From a virus: a DNA stretch of 64,000 bases. Of this stretch, positions 52,375 through 59,933 are shown piece by piece (position 1 is the stretch's first letter; the number at the start of each line of letters is the position of its first letter). The DNA lies in IMG/VR virus record IMGVR_UViG_3300031576_000024, positions 1 to 64,000 of that record; one strand, 5' to 3'. The notes below the pieces were generated by a model. It made no database searches, was not told the origin of the DNA, and saw only the letters and a list, made by a program, of their open reading frames with translations. The position numbers were made by a program, and so were the translations under genes.

Positions 52375-53063
52375 TATGCGTCTCCGTAATTACCACAGAA
52401 AGGTACTACTGCGCTCTGACTGGTTATGCGCCCATCCACGTACCTCTCCCACTTGATCTCAAACTCTGATCTAAGTCTGAGAATTGTTTTGACTACCCCG
52501 TTCTCCTGCATCAACTCTGTATCGAGCCCGGCAACAACCGTGTCGTAAACCAGAAGTGAGGCGAACGTTAGCGGGAAGTCAGCATGGAGAGTATCACCAC
52601 CGGCTGTCAACCTAGCAGGCAACCCGTAATACTCAATCCGTAGGGCATCTATATCGTCATCATTAGGAGCAGGCTCTAGTACAAAGCCTGATCCGATAGG
52701 ACGATAGTTAGGTAGGTAGTTGTCCCCGCTTGCGCTGGGGGTTGGATTAACACCTTCATGCCGTTCATATCTCTGAATAGGAAACGTAGAGCCATCATCC
52801 CTAACCATCTCTAGCTTGATTAGTCTTTCAAACCCAGGCGGCCAAGGATATCTTGATTGGCTTGCTACAAGGTCTGTGACAGCTACGTCGGTGAAATAGC
52901 CTTCGTGCGCGATAACTAGTTCGTTACAACGCATGCGGTACTGGTCGTTAAACAACTCCTTCAGCAAGTCATCTGTGTGATAACTCGCCGAAGCAGTTAC
53001 TTCGTGGAGCATGCGGCGGACACGTTGTATGTAGCCCGAAAATGTTTCACTTGATTGGGCCAT
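52374..53063 (-). CDS. Head-tail adaptor (podovirus tail tube A-like)
   Basis: 229 residues: helical N-terminus (GYIQRVRRMLHE...DDLLKELFNDQYRMRCNELVI), a beta part with RYPWPPGFERLIKLEMV, a C-terminal helix ending ERYVDGR. This follows the layout of phage adaptor proteins that dock the portal to the nozzle. It directly precedes the nozzle gene. Assignment from layout and position. Confidence 0.65.
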   Translation of the reverse strand: MAQSSETFSGYIQRVRRMLHEVTASASYHTDDLLKELFNDQYRMRCNELVIAHEGYFTDVAVTDLVASQSRYPWPPGFERLIKLEMVRDDGSTFPIQRYERHEGVNPTPSASGDNYLPNYRPIGSGFVLEPAPNDDDIDALRIEYYGLPARLTAGGDTLHADFPLTFASLLVYDTVVAGLDTELMQENGVVKTILRLRSEFEIKWERYVDGRITSQSAVVPFCGNYGDA

Positions 53064-53329
53064 TAGTTAACCTTTAGTAACGGTACATACTTCTTTACCT
53101 TACCGCGAACCTTAGAGCTAGCTAGCTTAGCTAGTCGTCCTTCACTTACCTTAACATCGTGTAGAATAGAAGGACGTATTCTATTCATGCCAAGTTCCTT
53201 GGCATAGTGCGCGCGTGTACGCCCGCGCATGATAGAGCCTTGCAGCCAATCACCATACTCATTCTTAGTATACATCTTATCGGCCGGCTGACCATATACA
53301 AGATTTCTCAGTCTACGTTCTTCAGGCAT
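53063..53329 (-). CDS. Small basic virion-region protein
   Basis: 88 residues, basic (MPEERRLRNLVYGQPAD, SKVRGKVKK). Overlaps neighbours by one base on each side. No family recognised; possibly a minor virion component. Confidence 0.5.
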   Translation of the reverse strand: MPEERRLRNLVYGQPADKMYTKNEYGDWLQGSIMRGRTRAHYAKELGMNRIRPSILHDVKVSEGRLAKLASSKVRGKVKKYVPLLKVN

Positions 53330-53589
53330 TACTTACCGATCCACGTAGAGCCAATAGCTATAACTGTTGACACAATTACGCCAGCGATTGAACCCCATAC
53401 GCCAGCCTTTGACTTAAGAGACGTTACGTCCAATGAAATCTTAGTAACACCACTAGTAATCAAATCACGTAGTTCTTTAAAGTTTTCAGTATCCGATTCC
53501 GTATGCTTTTCTACAGTGTCGTTCAATCTGTCTAACTCTGCTAATACGTGATTCTTCCATCGATCCCAACCGTTATCTTGGCCTTCCAT
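53329..53589 (-). CDS. XhlA-like membrane protein, possible holin
   Basis: 86 residues: charged coiled-coil N-terminus (MEGQDNGWDRWKNHVLAELDRLNDTVEKH), then a single C-terminal transmembrane helix (VWGSIAGVIVSTVIAIGSTWIG). This layout is that of hemolysin XhlA / phage holin-associated proteins. It lies inside the virion cluster without a visible endolysin next to it, so the role in lysis is tentative. Confidence 0.6.
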   Translation of the reverse strand: MEGQDNGWDRWKNHVLAELDRLNDTVEKHTESDTENFKELRDLITSGVTKISLDVTSLKSKAGVWGSIAGVIVSTVIAIGSTWIGK

Positions 53590-53616
53590 ATTTAACCATT
53601 TCTATTAGTCGTACTA

Positions 53617-53784
53617 TTACCTGACGCCTAATGACTTTCCAAATGCACGTCTACGCAATCTGCCAGGGCTTAGTTTCTGTAAAGACTGCGCTGTGCGTGC
53701 TCTTGAATAAGCCGCAGGGCTACCAGTAGCGCTGCCTCGCATTGTTCCAATACCTTGTCTTATTCCCGATGATCCTGCTAACAT
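53617..53784 (-). CDS. Small basic protein
   Basis: 55 residues, start MLAGSSGIRQG, strongly basic C-terminal part with several Arg. Its ATG overlaps the upstream TAA (TAATG) and GAGGAGC lies 6 bases ahead, supporting translation. No function recognised; the basic composition suggests DNA contact in the virion. Confidence 0.5.
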   Translation of the reverse strand: MLAGSSGIRQGIGTMRGSATGSPAAYSRARTAQSLQKLSPGRLRRRAFGKSLGVR

Positions 53785-54311
53785 TATAGGCTCCTCAAAA
53801 TTGTTCTAACTTGTCCCTTAGGCGGCGGATTCTCGATCTTCTCTTGGTACGCCGCCCGACGTGCTACCAAATCTGCGAATGTCTTAGGACCAGCTATTCC
53901 GTGTTTCTGATCCATTTCCTGAGCTAGCTTGAGCGATGCAGCTTCCGCTTTATCAGCCTTCTTTGTATACTTAGCCGACTTATTTACATGGAACCCTGCC
54001 GCAGTAGCTTTCTCACGAAGCCTGCCGGCTTTACCGTAGTAGTAATTAAGAAAGTCAGACTTGCTAGGTTGGTCCTCACTTCCAAATAAACCACCAAAAA
54101 TACCACCAGGATCTAAGATACGATTAGCCTCGCCTTGCCAACCTGAACCACCGCTACCAGGCACAAGTCCAGATGCCACTTGCTTAGGGCTTAGTGACTT
54201 TATAAATGTACTAGGCCGTTTAAATGAAGAGTAGGCCCTGTCCATATTTATAGTGTCAGTTGCACCAAACACAGGCTTACGTTTAGGAGTATGAATAGGA
54301 GTGTATACCAT
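53784..54311 (-). CDS. Hypothetical virion-region protein
   Basis: 175 residues. A Gly/Ser-rich stretch near residue 48 and a Lys/Ala-rich helical half (RLREKATAAGFHVNKSAKYTKKADKAEAA). Overlaps both neighbours by one base. Unknown function. Confidence 0.55.
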   Translation of the reverse strand: MVYTPIHTPKRKPVFGATDTINMDRAYSSFKRPSTFIKSLSPKQVASGLVPGSGGSGWQGEANRILDPGGIFGGLFGSEDQPSKSDFLNYYYGKAGRLREKATAAGFHVNKSAKYTKKADKAEAASLKLAQEMDQKHGIAGPKTFADLVARRAAYQEKIENPPPKGQVRTILRSL

Positions 54312-54613
54312 TACTTACTTGCTCCTTCAGTCTGCTCGACTTTCTTTCTTAATAATACCTTGCGCGGAGCGCGGCCAAGCGCGGTAGAAGGCTTAGGACT
54401 GCGCTTTTCTACCCTTGCATTAAGCCTTGCAGCCTTCTTAATCTTACCGGCTTCCGTCGCGGCCATCGCTCGTTCGCGCAAACGCCCTGTTTTCTCTGCA
54501 CGCTTATCCGTCTTAGGTGCTAAAAGACCACCACCTGTCTTCGGCTTCCTATAATACTTACCATGTGCCTTAGAGGCTGCCTGTGCCGCTGATGCTACTG
54601 ATGATACTAACAT
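54311..54613 (-). CDS. Basic protein, possibly DNA-binding
   Basis: 100 residues, about a third Lys or Arg, Ala-rich, low complexity (KKAARLNARVEKRSPKPS). It resembles histone-like or internal packaging proteins in composition only. A strong SD (AAAGGAGA) follows the tRNA-like sequence upstream. Confidence 0.55.
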   Translation of the reverse strand: MLVSSVASAAQAASKAHGKYYRKPKTGGGLLAPKTDKRAEKTGRLRERAMAATEAGKIKKAARLNARVEKRSPKPSTALGRAPRKVLLRKKVEQTEGASK

Positions 54614-54629
54614 AATGGTCTCCTTTAAA

Positions 54630-54702
54630 TGGTAGCGGCGGCGGGAGTTGCGCCCGCGGAGGCTGGCTTATGAGGCCGGCTTGAATGCTCATTCTCACCG
54701 CA
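54630..54702 (-). tRNA. tRNA-Met(CAU)-like element
   Basis: On the minus strand 73 bases fold as a cloverleaf: acceptor TGCGGTG pairs with CGCCGCT except the first pair, then A and encoded CCA. The anticodon loop is CTCATAA with a 5-bp stem holding one mismatch. The T stem GCGGG/CCCGC is perfect, but the loop is CGCAACT rather than TTC-type. The D arm is short (GAAT/ATTC, 4-base loop). It lies between two virion genes with nothing else to fill the space. It may be a real but unusual tRNA or a tRNA-like element. Confidence 0.5.
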
Positions 54703-54707
54703 ACAAA

Positions 54708-54944
54708 CTATCTCATGCTTGTTCCGCGTTTGTACTTCTTTGAGAAGTGCGCGGCTTCTGCTTCTGTCTTAAACTCAATATACTCGCCCTTCTCTACAGC
54801 ACTCTTTAACGCGCCAGTAGCAGGCCAATTTAACTTCTTTGTCGGTCGATCATACGTAATGTTGGGGAACGCTATGTGCTTACCTTTTAGCGGGCCGCTT
54901 TCCATCGACTTATAACTCATTTGATGACTAGCACCTTCATTCAC
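54708..54944 (-). CDS. Conserved small phage protein
   Basis: 78 residues. The segment YIEFKTEAEAAHFSKKYKRG looks like a conserved phage motif I have seen in other virion clusters. GTG 54944 overlaps the stop of the tiny ORF before it; an in-frame ATG lies 8 codons further in. Function unknown. Confidence 0.6.
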   Translation of the reverse strand: MNEGASHQMSYKSMESGPLKGKHIAFPNITYDRPTKKLNWPATGALKSAVEKGEYIEFKTEAEAAHFSKKYKRGTSMR

Positions 54945-54988
54945 TGTAACTCATCACTGGCCCATGCTTTATCTTCTAACTTACCCAT
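54941..54988 (-). CDS. Possible 15-residue coupling ORF
   Basis: ATG overlaps the upstream TAA (TAATG) and its TGA overlaps the downstream GTG (GTGA). The peptide is MGKLEDKAWASDELQ. The chain of overlaps suggests the ribosome passes through it to reach the next gene. Function unknown. Confidence 0.35.
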   Translation of the reverse strand: MGKLEDKAWASDELQ

Positions 54989-55932
54989 TATCTTCTAACC
55001 TCTAATATCGACAGAACAAGATTCTGTGTAGTAAGAAAGCAGTCATTTCCATTGGATGCCGTTGTATCGCGTTCTTGCTCTATCCTATACTTCAACTTAT
55101 GTATCCCGGCTTCCAATACTTGTGGAGGGCCGACAAGTGTTACAGTGTCTTGCCATCTATCCCATTTAGTTATAGCTGCATCTTTAAATCTTTTATTAAA
55201 TGTAAACAGTGCTTCTTGACCGTCTAAATATAGTCTAAATCTAATACTGTCCGATCTTTGTATACCTTCGGAGCCAGCAGGCGTACCTTGCTCACCCCAA
55301 AGATATTGATGCATTACAGTAAAAAGACAAGTAGCTGAAGTTGGCAGGTTAAACTGCGGAATATCTAAAATCTGCTGGTCATAATCTGTAACTCCGGGAG
55401 CTGATGTAACAAGCAACACATCGAAAGCTGTAGCACTGAATTCATACTTGATTACGTTACCAGCAGCACCTTCCACAAGGTTAGTGAAGGTAGCCTGTCC
55501 AGGTTCGATCTCAAACGCTACCGACCAATCACCTTCATCGTGGAAGCCACGCTTCACGCGCGTACCTACCGCACGCACGCGCATACGATAGGTGCGAGCT
55601 GGGTCTAATGTAGCAGGGAGTACGAAGGACGGTACGTTTACTTTGAATCTTGTAGCACTGGTAAAGGCTGCGTTATCAGCGAACTCTACTTCATATCTAT
55701 TTATATTAGCATCTACCGCGTCCCAATTTACAGAGATGGCACCTGTAATACTGTCGTCTAGTTCCAACCCTACCACTCTAGGTAGTGGAGAACGATTACG
55801 ACGTGTAGCATTTGAAGAGACTTGATAGTTAGCAGCCTGACGCTTCTCTAGCTCAAGCTCCATCTTACGTAACCTTGATTCAAGCTCCTCGTCGTCTGTC
55901 GTTACGCCTAAGCGTTTGCTGCTAGTTGCCAT
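54988..55932 (-). CDS. Virion protein with fibronectin type III-like domain
   Basis: 314 residues. A coiled-coil N-terminus (about 12-35) is followed by one FN3-like domain: LPRVVGLELDDSITGAISV, YEVEFADNAAF, YRMRVRAVG (about 50-125). The C-terminal half is beta-rich with segments like FRLYLDGQEALF. It could be a fibre base or surface adhesin. It overlaps the upstream gene by 11 bases. Confidence 0.6.
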   Translation of the reverse strand: MATSSKRLGVTTDDEELESRLRKMELELEKRQAANYQVSSNATRRNRSPLPRVVGLELDDSITGAISVNWDAVDANINRYEVEFADNAAFTSATRFKVNVPSFVLPATLDPARTYRMRVRAVGTRVKRGFHDEGDWSVAFEIEPGQATFTNLVEGAAGNVIKYEFSATAFDVLLVTSAPGVTDYDQQILDIPQFNLPTSATCLFTVMHQYLWGEQGTPAGSEGIQRSDSIRFRLYLDGQEALFTFNKRFKDAAITKWDRWQDTVTLVGPPQVLEAGIHKLKYRIEQERDTTASNGNDCFLTTQNLVLSILEVRR

Positions 55933-56635
55933 CGGGTGTCCACAGACCCGCTTCCTTATCAGTCAAAGGTCTTACTATCTTCTTATTGGAAAGGTTAGTG
56001 ATGATTTCCTTCTGAGGATTAGTAGGTCGAGTTACACCGCTGGCAAAGTTAGCTGCGGCCTTCTTCATAAACCACGCATTCTCTGTCTGAAAGGCAGTCA
56101 TCATACTGGAACGTTCCATCATCATCTGCTCACGTTCCTTTTCTTTCATAGTCTCTAGTAGCCTATTGTATGACTTTGCGCCGTAGCGGTCACTCCAGCG
56201 CGCCTGTGCATTCAGTCTAGCAGCGACTAGCGACAGATAGTCACCTTCAACCGACTCAAGGCGGAGAATGTGCGCCCAAGCACCAGCAGGCTTACAGCAA
56301 CGCCAAACATGCCAAGCGCCGTAGTTATTAGGATGCCATTCCTTATCATATTGACCCTGTTCAAGTAACGGTTCTCCGTGCCTATTAACTAGGACATGTC
56401 CGAAGTTAAGCTGACCATAATCAATGTTGATAGTATATCTAGGATCTTCCAAGCTCCCCGGATCTTGATTGATGAAATTATCCCATAGGACTTGGTATTG
56501 GTGCCATACTAGATATAGGTTCTCGTCAATACCCTTAATGTTGTCGAAGAATATGGAAGGTACATCTAATCCGAGCATGCACCTGCGGTATCCAAAATAC
56601 TGCGGTCTAAATAGCTTAGGTAGTTCTGTTATCAT
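55922..56635 (-). CDS. Hypothetical virion-region protein
   Basis: 237 residues. Aromatic-rich N-terminal half (PQYFGYRRCMLGLDVPSIFF, YLVWHQYQVLW) and a helical Met/Glu-rich part (MKEKEREQMMMERSSMM). No family recognised. Its ATG overlaps the stop of the endonuclease pseudogene upstream. Confidence 0.6.
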   Translation of the reverse strand: MITELPKLFRPQYFGYRRCMLGLDVPSIFFDNIKGIDENLYLVWHQYQVLWDNFINQDPGSLEDPRYTINIDYGQLNFGHVLVNRHGEPLLEQGQYDKEWHPNNYGAWHVWRCCKPAGAWAHILRLESVEGDYLSLVAARLNAQARWSDRYGAKSYNRLLETMKEKEREQMMMERSSMMTAFQTENAWFMKKAAANFASGVTRPTNPQKEIITNLSNKKIVRPLTDKEAGLWTPDGN

Positions 56636-57041
56636 GCTTCTCCCAGCATACGACTGTATGCAGCAATGGCTTCTTCTTTGGTATTAAATCTTTTAGATAT
56701 AATCCAACGATCTTTCGATTTATCATATATTACGTAATCAACATCACTTTGTTTGGGAGCTTTAGTTCTGCGATTTTTTTGATTCTGTTAAGATGTTACC
56801 CAGCGACAATTACCAGGTTCGTAATTGCCGTCATTATTGATACGGTCTAGCTGTAAACCCTCTTCCCAAGTAGGTAACATATCTTTTGCAAAGTTCTCAA
56901 AAGACGTTAACCATCTTTCACATACCTTAATGCCACGGCCGCCGTAGTACACTTATACGTTGATAACTTTTTATTATAACAACGTTGTTTTATACTTCGC
57001 CAACAATTATAAGGAGGGTAATTTCTTAATTTACTAGGCAT
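56632..57041 (-). pseudogene. Broken HNH/AP2-like endonuclease gene
   Basis: The frame opens at ATG 57041 (MPSKLRNYPPYNCWRSIKQRC), then shifts near 56950, where the sequence should continue [13 protein letters not shown]. The other frame then reads [22 protein letters not shown], an in-frame TAA at 56788-56790 where relatives have Ser/Gln, and QNQKNRR with the AP2-like end DRWIISKRFNTKEEA. Two lesions show that the endonuclease is dead. It is closest to the gene at 48900. Confidence 0.85.
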
Positions 57042-57049
57042 CTTAATAG

Positions 57050-57088
57050 AAAAGGCAAAGCATCTCCCTAAGAAACACCTTGCCCTTT
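57050..57088 (-). terminator. Terminator-like hairpin
   Basis: AAAGGCAAAG and CTTGCCCTTT pair with one bulge around a loop of about 18 bases, followed on the minus strand by TTTTC. It lies between the 57121 gene and the broken endonuclease gene. Moderate quality. Confidence 0.45.
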
Positions 57089-57120
57089 ATCTCCCTTAAT
57101 ATTTGAAACCAGTTCCTTAC

Positions 57121-57378
57121 TTAGAAACCGTAGATTACCAGTACGCCTGTTTCTGCTACAAGGCCAGCGTTTGTAAGCGTGATTGTGCGCCCGCTGATCT
57201 CTACTAATGTTCCAACATCGTTTGCGGCTACTGTCGCTGATGTGGGTACGAAATAAGCAAATACCGGACGTTGAAGGTTCGATGTAACCGTATCGGCAGA
57301 GTTTACCGCTGATAGGTTAATTACTTCCTTCTTCATCGGTCCTTCTACCGCTGTGAATCTTTGAGATACTGTTGCCAT
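57121..57378 (-). CDS. Small beta-rich virion-region protein
   Basis: 85 residues, many Thr, Val and Ala (FVPTSATVAANDVGTLVEI, ISGRTITLTNAG). It looks like a small decoration or head protein but no family is recognised. Confidence 0.5.
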   Translation of the reverse strand: MATVSQRFTAVEGPMKKEVINLSAVNSADTVTSNLQRPVFAYFVPTSATVAANDVGTLVEISGRTITLTNAGLVAETGVLVIYGF

Positions 57379-57387
57379 TACTGTCTC

Positions 57388-57570
57388 CTATTTGAGAATT
57401 TCTATTTCTCTCTTCTTGAGTGTTCGAGCACGTCTATCATTGGACACCTTTGCGGCCCAATTTACTCGCATGCTTTTCTTACAATCGGAGCAGTAGTCCC
57501 TAGAGATAGCACCTTCCTTTAAGAAGATAACATCTTTGCATCGAGTACAAATTGCTTCGGTTGTGTTCAT
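57388..57570 (-). CDS. Small zinc-ribbon protein
   Basis: 60 residues: ICTRCKDVIF and DYCSDCKKS form two Cys pairs 17 residues apart, followed by a basic C-terminus. Probably nucleic-acid binding. It lies just after a terminator, between virion genes. Confidence 0.6.
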   Translation of the reverse strand: MNTTEAICTRCKDVIFLKEGAISRDYCSDCKKSMRVNWAAKVSNDRRARTLKKREIEILK

Positions 57571-57578
57571 AAAGGGTC

Positions 57579-57616
57579 AAAAAAATGGGGGCGCATGGGT
57601 TACATACACCCCCATT
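57579..57616 (-). terminator. Rho-independent terminator
   Basis: Perfect 8-bp stem AATGGGGG (57584-57591) with CCCCCATT (57609-57616), then seven T on the minus strand. It ends the unit containing the gene at 57647. Confidence 0.88.
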
Positions 57617-57646
57617 CCTTATTTCTGTGCTATAAGCTATGTTAGC

Positions 57647-58024
57647 TTATAGAAGTTCGACATCCATTACAGAGTCGCCTTCAGCTACGAACGATAGTTC
57701 GCTTGTAGAGCTAGCGTCTTGGAATACACCGCTTGTTGTTAGCACTTCAAACACATAGAATTGCTGTGCTGAAGCTGAGTAAACGGCTGTTCTAACAACA
57801 GTGTTGCCGTGTTCCTCTACTACCTTCAGAGAAATATGGTCGATAGTCGATAGTCCTACGTCAGCGGGCGTCAGGCGTTCACCTTCGCCCGGGCTTCCGC
57901 CGGCCGCTGCTGTTAAGGTGATACGACCTACTGTTCTCGTCTTTCCCTGTACCGGAACACCACCTGCGGTGCGCCCTGCGCCGGGAATCCATTGCTTAAA
58001 TGTCGGTTTAACTGTTCTTGCCAT
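57647..58024 (-). CDS. Small virion-region protein (head decoration-like)
   Basis: 125 residues, beta-rich and Gly/Thr-rich, opening with MARTVKPTFKQWIPGAGR. Composition and position after the capsid gene suggest a decoration or head-completion protein. The 105-base gap 58025-58129 upstream holds no gene or clear signal. Confidence 0.5.
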   Translation of the reverse strand: MARTVKPTFKQWIPGAGRTAGGVPVQGKTRTVGRITLTAAAGGSPGEGERLTPADVGLSTIDHISLKVVEEHGNTVVRTAVYSASAQQFYVFEVLTTSGVFQDASSTSELSFVAEGDSVMDVELL

Positions 58025-58129
58025 TGTCTTTTCCTTTTTCTCAAAGTTATCCTTTCCTCATGGGAATAGCCTTACTTCAAATTTGATTGTGAACGAGCGT
58101 TCCTCACACCCTTTGTATGAAACTATACG

Positions 58130-58453
58130 CTATACGTCTTCGTCTTCGTTAAAGTTCTGCGCGCCTTGGTGTACAGAGACAATGAGTACATCATCGCCTA
58201 CTGCTCCTGCGAGCGTTACTGTTCTGAAAACGCCATCTGAGTCTGCATCTGATGCAGTTACCGTTACAGTAGGATCGCCGCTTCTTTCAAGCTGCTTTAC
58301 TGAAGCTGTTGAACTTGCAGGTTCAGCTAGAGTCGGGATTCTAAATGTGTCCGATGCTGATACTAGCTTAAAACCATGAACGCCAACTACGACGCCACGA
58401 GTCTTATCACGTAGATCAAACCATTGCTGCGATTTAGGAGTAATTAATGCCAT
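58130..58453 (-). CDS. Beta-rich small virion-region protein
   Basis: 107 residues; PTVTVTASDADSDGVFRTVT and LIVSVHQ near the end resemble the segments PTVTLGSSDSDFQKNVTV and VITYHQ of the protein at 58464. The two are probably paralogues. Possible capsid decoration proteins. Acidic C-terminus. Confidence 0.55.
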   Translation of the reverse strand: MALITPKSQQWFDLRDKTRGVVVGVHGFKLVSASDTFRIPTLAEPASSTASVKQLERSGDPTVTVTASDADSDGVFRTVTLAGAVGDDVLIVSVHQGAQNFNEDEDV

Positions 58454-58463
58454 CTAAAGCTCC

Positions 58464-58748
58464 TTATCCCTTTGAACCGGCTACTGCTGTTTGGTGATAT
58501 GTAATCACGTCTACTAGACCTGACCCACCACCTGAAACAGTAACGTTCTTTTGGAAGTCTGAATCGCTCGAACCCAGAGTAACAGTAGGTGCAGTTTGTC
58601 CATCAGTAGGTACCGCACGAACGATATCTGCTGACTGATCTACGCTAACTGTGTTTGATCCGCCGTCGTGTCGAACCTGGGTAATGACGTATTGGCGTCT
58701 ACCTAGTCCTTCAACTTGTTTCTGTCCTAAAATGCCTAGTGAAGCCAT
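58464..58748 (-). CDS. Beta-rich small virion-region protein, paralogue of 58130
   Basis: 94 residues. Shares PTVTLGSSDSDF and the terminal VDVITYHQ with the 58130 product. Function unknown; decoration or fibre role possible. Confidence 0.55.
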   Translation of the reverse strand: MASLGILGQKQVEGLGRRQYVITQVRHDGGSNTVSVDQSADIVRAVPTDGQTAPTVTLGSSDSDFQKNVTVSGGGSGLVDVITYHQTAVAGSKG

Positions 58749-58751
58749 TGC

Positions 58752-59357
58752 TTACTCCTTTATTGAAAAGCCTGTTTTACCATGTTTTATCTTAGAAACA
58801 TGTGTTTGGTGTACACCAAATCTTTTTGCTATATCAGTAACTCTGTCACCGTTAGACAAAGCCTGTTTTATATCTAATAACCTTTGTTTGATTTCTAGCG
58901 GAACATCTCTCCTTTGACAAGTTGACATATTCTGTCTCGCTACACCTGATATCTTTCTACCAAGCTGTGCTTGACTTTGCTTTAATTTAGCCTCTAAAGA
59001 TCGCTTCTTACCTTTATTAGCTTTAGAAATCTTCTGTCTAACTAACTCAGGCATACTATCATGAGATAGGTTACCTTTACTTAGTATATTATATCCAAAT
59101 GGACTTAATGAATTAAATCGCTTAATCAATTCTTCCTCCATAGCATTTGCTGTGTCAGAGGAACAATGTGATGTGTAAATTACTACTAATTTATCAAGAC
59201 CATGTTTATTAATAGCATTAGTCAATAAATAACCTCTGCCACAATTAGCATTATACACATGTCTTGAAATACGATCTAACGGGTATTTTGTAGTTTGACC
59301 TACATAATGTTTACCGTTCATCGTATTCTTTATAACGTATAGTGAACGATCCGTCAT
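58752..59357 (-). CDS. GIY-YIG homing endonuclease
   Basis: 201 residues. The N-terminal domain has SLYVIKNTMNGKHYVGQT (GIY-YIG variants), then RISRH (catalytic Arg) and MEEELIKRF with glutamate near 76. Helical DNA-binding repeats follow (NKGKKRS..AKLKQSQAQLG, NUMOD3 type). An HTH closes it (RVTDIAKRFGVHQTHVSKIK). It is AT-rich and sits between two capsid-region genes, overlapping the upstream one by four bases. Confidence 0.85.
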   Translation of the reverse strand: MTDRSLYVIKNTMNGKHYVGQTTKYPLDRISRHVYNANCGRGYLLTNAINKHGLDKLVVIYTSHCSSDTANAMEEELIKRFNSLSPFGYNILSKGNLSHDSMPELVRQKISKANKGKKRSLEAKLKQSQAQLGRKISGVARQNMSTCQRRDVPLEIKQRLLDIKQALSNGDRVTDIAKRFGVHQTHVSKIKHGKTGFSIKE

Positions 59358-59548
59358 CGGTTAGCATGCACGCTTATTAGGCATTCCACAAGACCAAGGG
59401 CTACAGAAACAGTGAAGCCGTCGTCAGTTTTATTCTGCCACGGCGTTAATCTTACATGAACACCTAACGCTATACCAGCATTAGCTCGTACCGTTAGTTT
59501 CCAAAATTCAAAAAACTCTAACGAGCCAATTGCTGACAAGAAGTTCAT
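59354..59548 (-). CDS. Small hydrophobic-rich protein
   Basis: 64 residues, several Phe/Leu/Val stretches (MNFLSAIGSLEFFEFW, VSVALGLVECLISV) but no clear transmembrane helix. Overlaps neighbours by four bases. Function unknown. Confidence 0.5.
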   Translation of the reverse strand: MNFLSAIGSLEFFEFWKLTVRANAGIALGVHVRLTPWQNKTDDGFTVSVALGLVECLISVHANR

Positions 59549-59826
59549 TTGTTCAAACGATCCTCAATCTTCTTTAGTTCGTGATCCTTAACTGTCTTTC
59601 TGACCTTATCAAGCCACGCCATCTTCTTAGGATCTTCGCAGTCTGCCAGCCCAAGAGCATCATCTAGCTCCTTAGCCTTGGCTACTAGTTCCTCAAAGAT
59701 ATCTAACGGTGTCTTTGGTTTAACAGCATCATATGTGAGCTTAACCGTGTTGTCCCATACTTGAGGCACCCACTTATAAGGTTGGATCGGATAATACTGT
59801 TCAAATATCATACTCACGACGCACAT
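59545..59826 (-). CDS. Hypothetical protein after the capsid gene
   Basis: About 93 residues from ATG 59826, which follows AGGAG; a longer in-frame upstream start would lie inside the terminator and is rejected. Helical, charged C-terminal half (LDKVRKTVKDHELKKIEDRL). Preceded by its own promoter-like element. Confidence 0.6.
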   Translation of the reverse strand: MCVVSMIFEQYYPIQPYKWVPQVWDNTVKLTYDAVKPKTPLDIFEELVAKAKELDDALGLADCEDPKKMAWLDKVRKTVKDHELKKIEDRLNK

Positions 59827-59847
59827 GTTAATCTCCTGTTCATGCTT

Positions 59848-59865
59848 AATTATACCATAAACAAA
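59848..59865 (-). promoter_or_regulatory. Promoter-like element after the capsid terminator
   Basis: Minus strand GTTTATGGTATAATT, TATAAT at 59849-59854. It begins immediately after the T-tract of the capsid terminator. The SD of the next gene lies about 5 bases after the expected transcript start. Confidence 0.6.
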
Positions 59866-59904
59866 AACCCCGGGAGAAAGAATGTTTAGTTCTCTCTCCC
59901 GGGG
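59863..59904 (-). terminator. Strong terminator after the major capsid gene
   Basis: 10-bp perfect stem CCCCGGGAGA (59868-59877) with TCTCCCGGGG (59895-59904); on the minus strand TTTTT follows. It would confine high-level capsid transcription. Confidence 0.88.
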
Positions 59905-59933
59905 CACGTTTTTAGACTAACTGATTACTCAGA

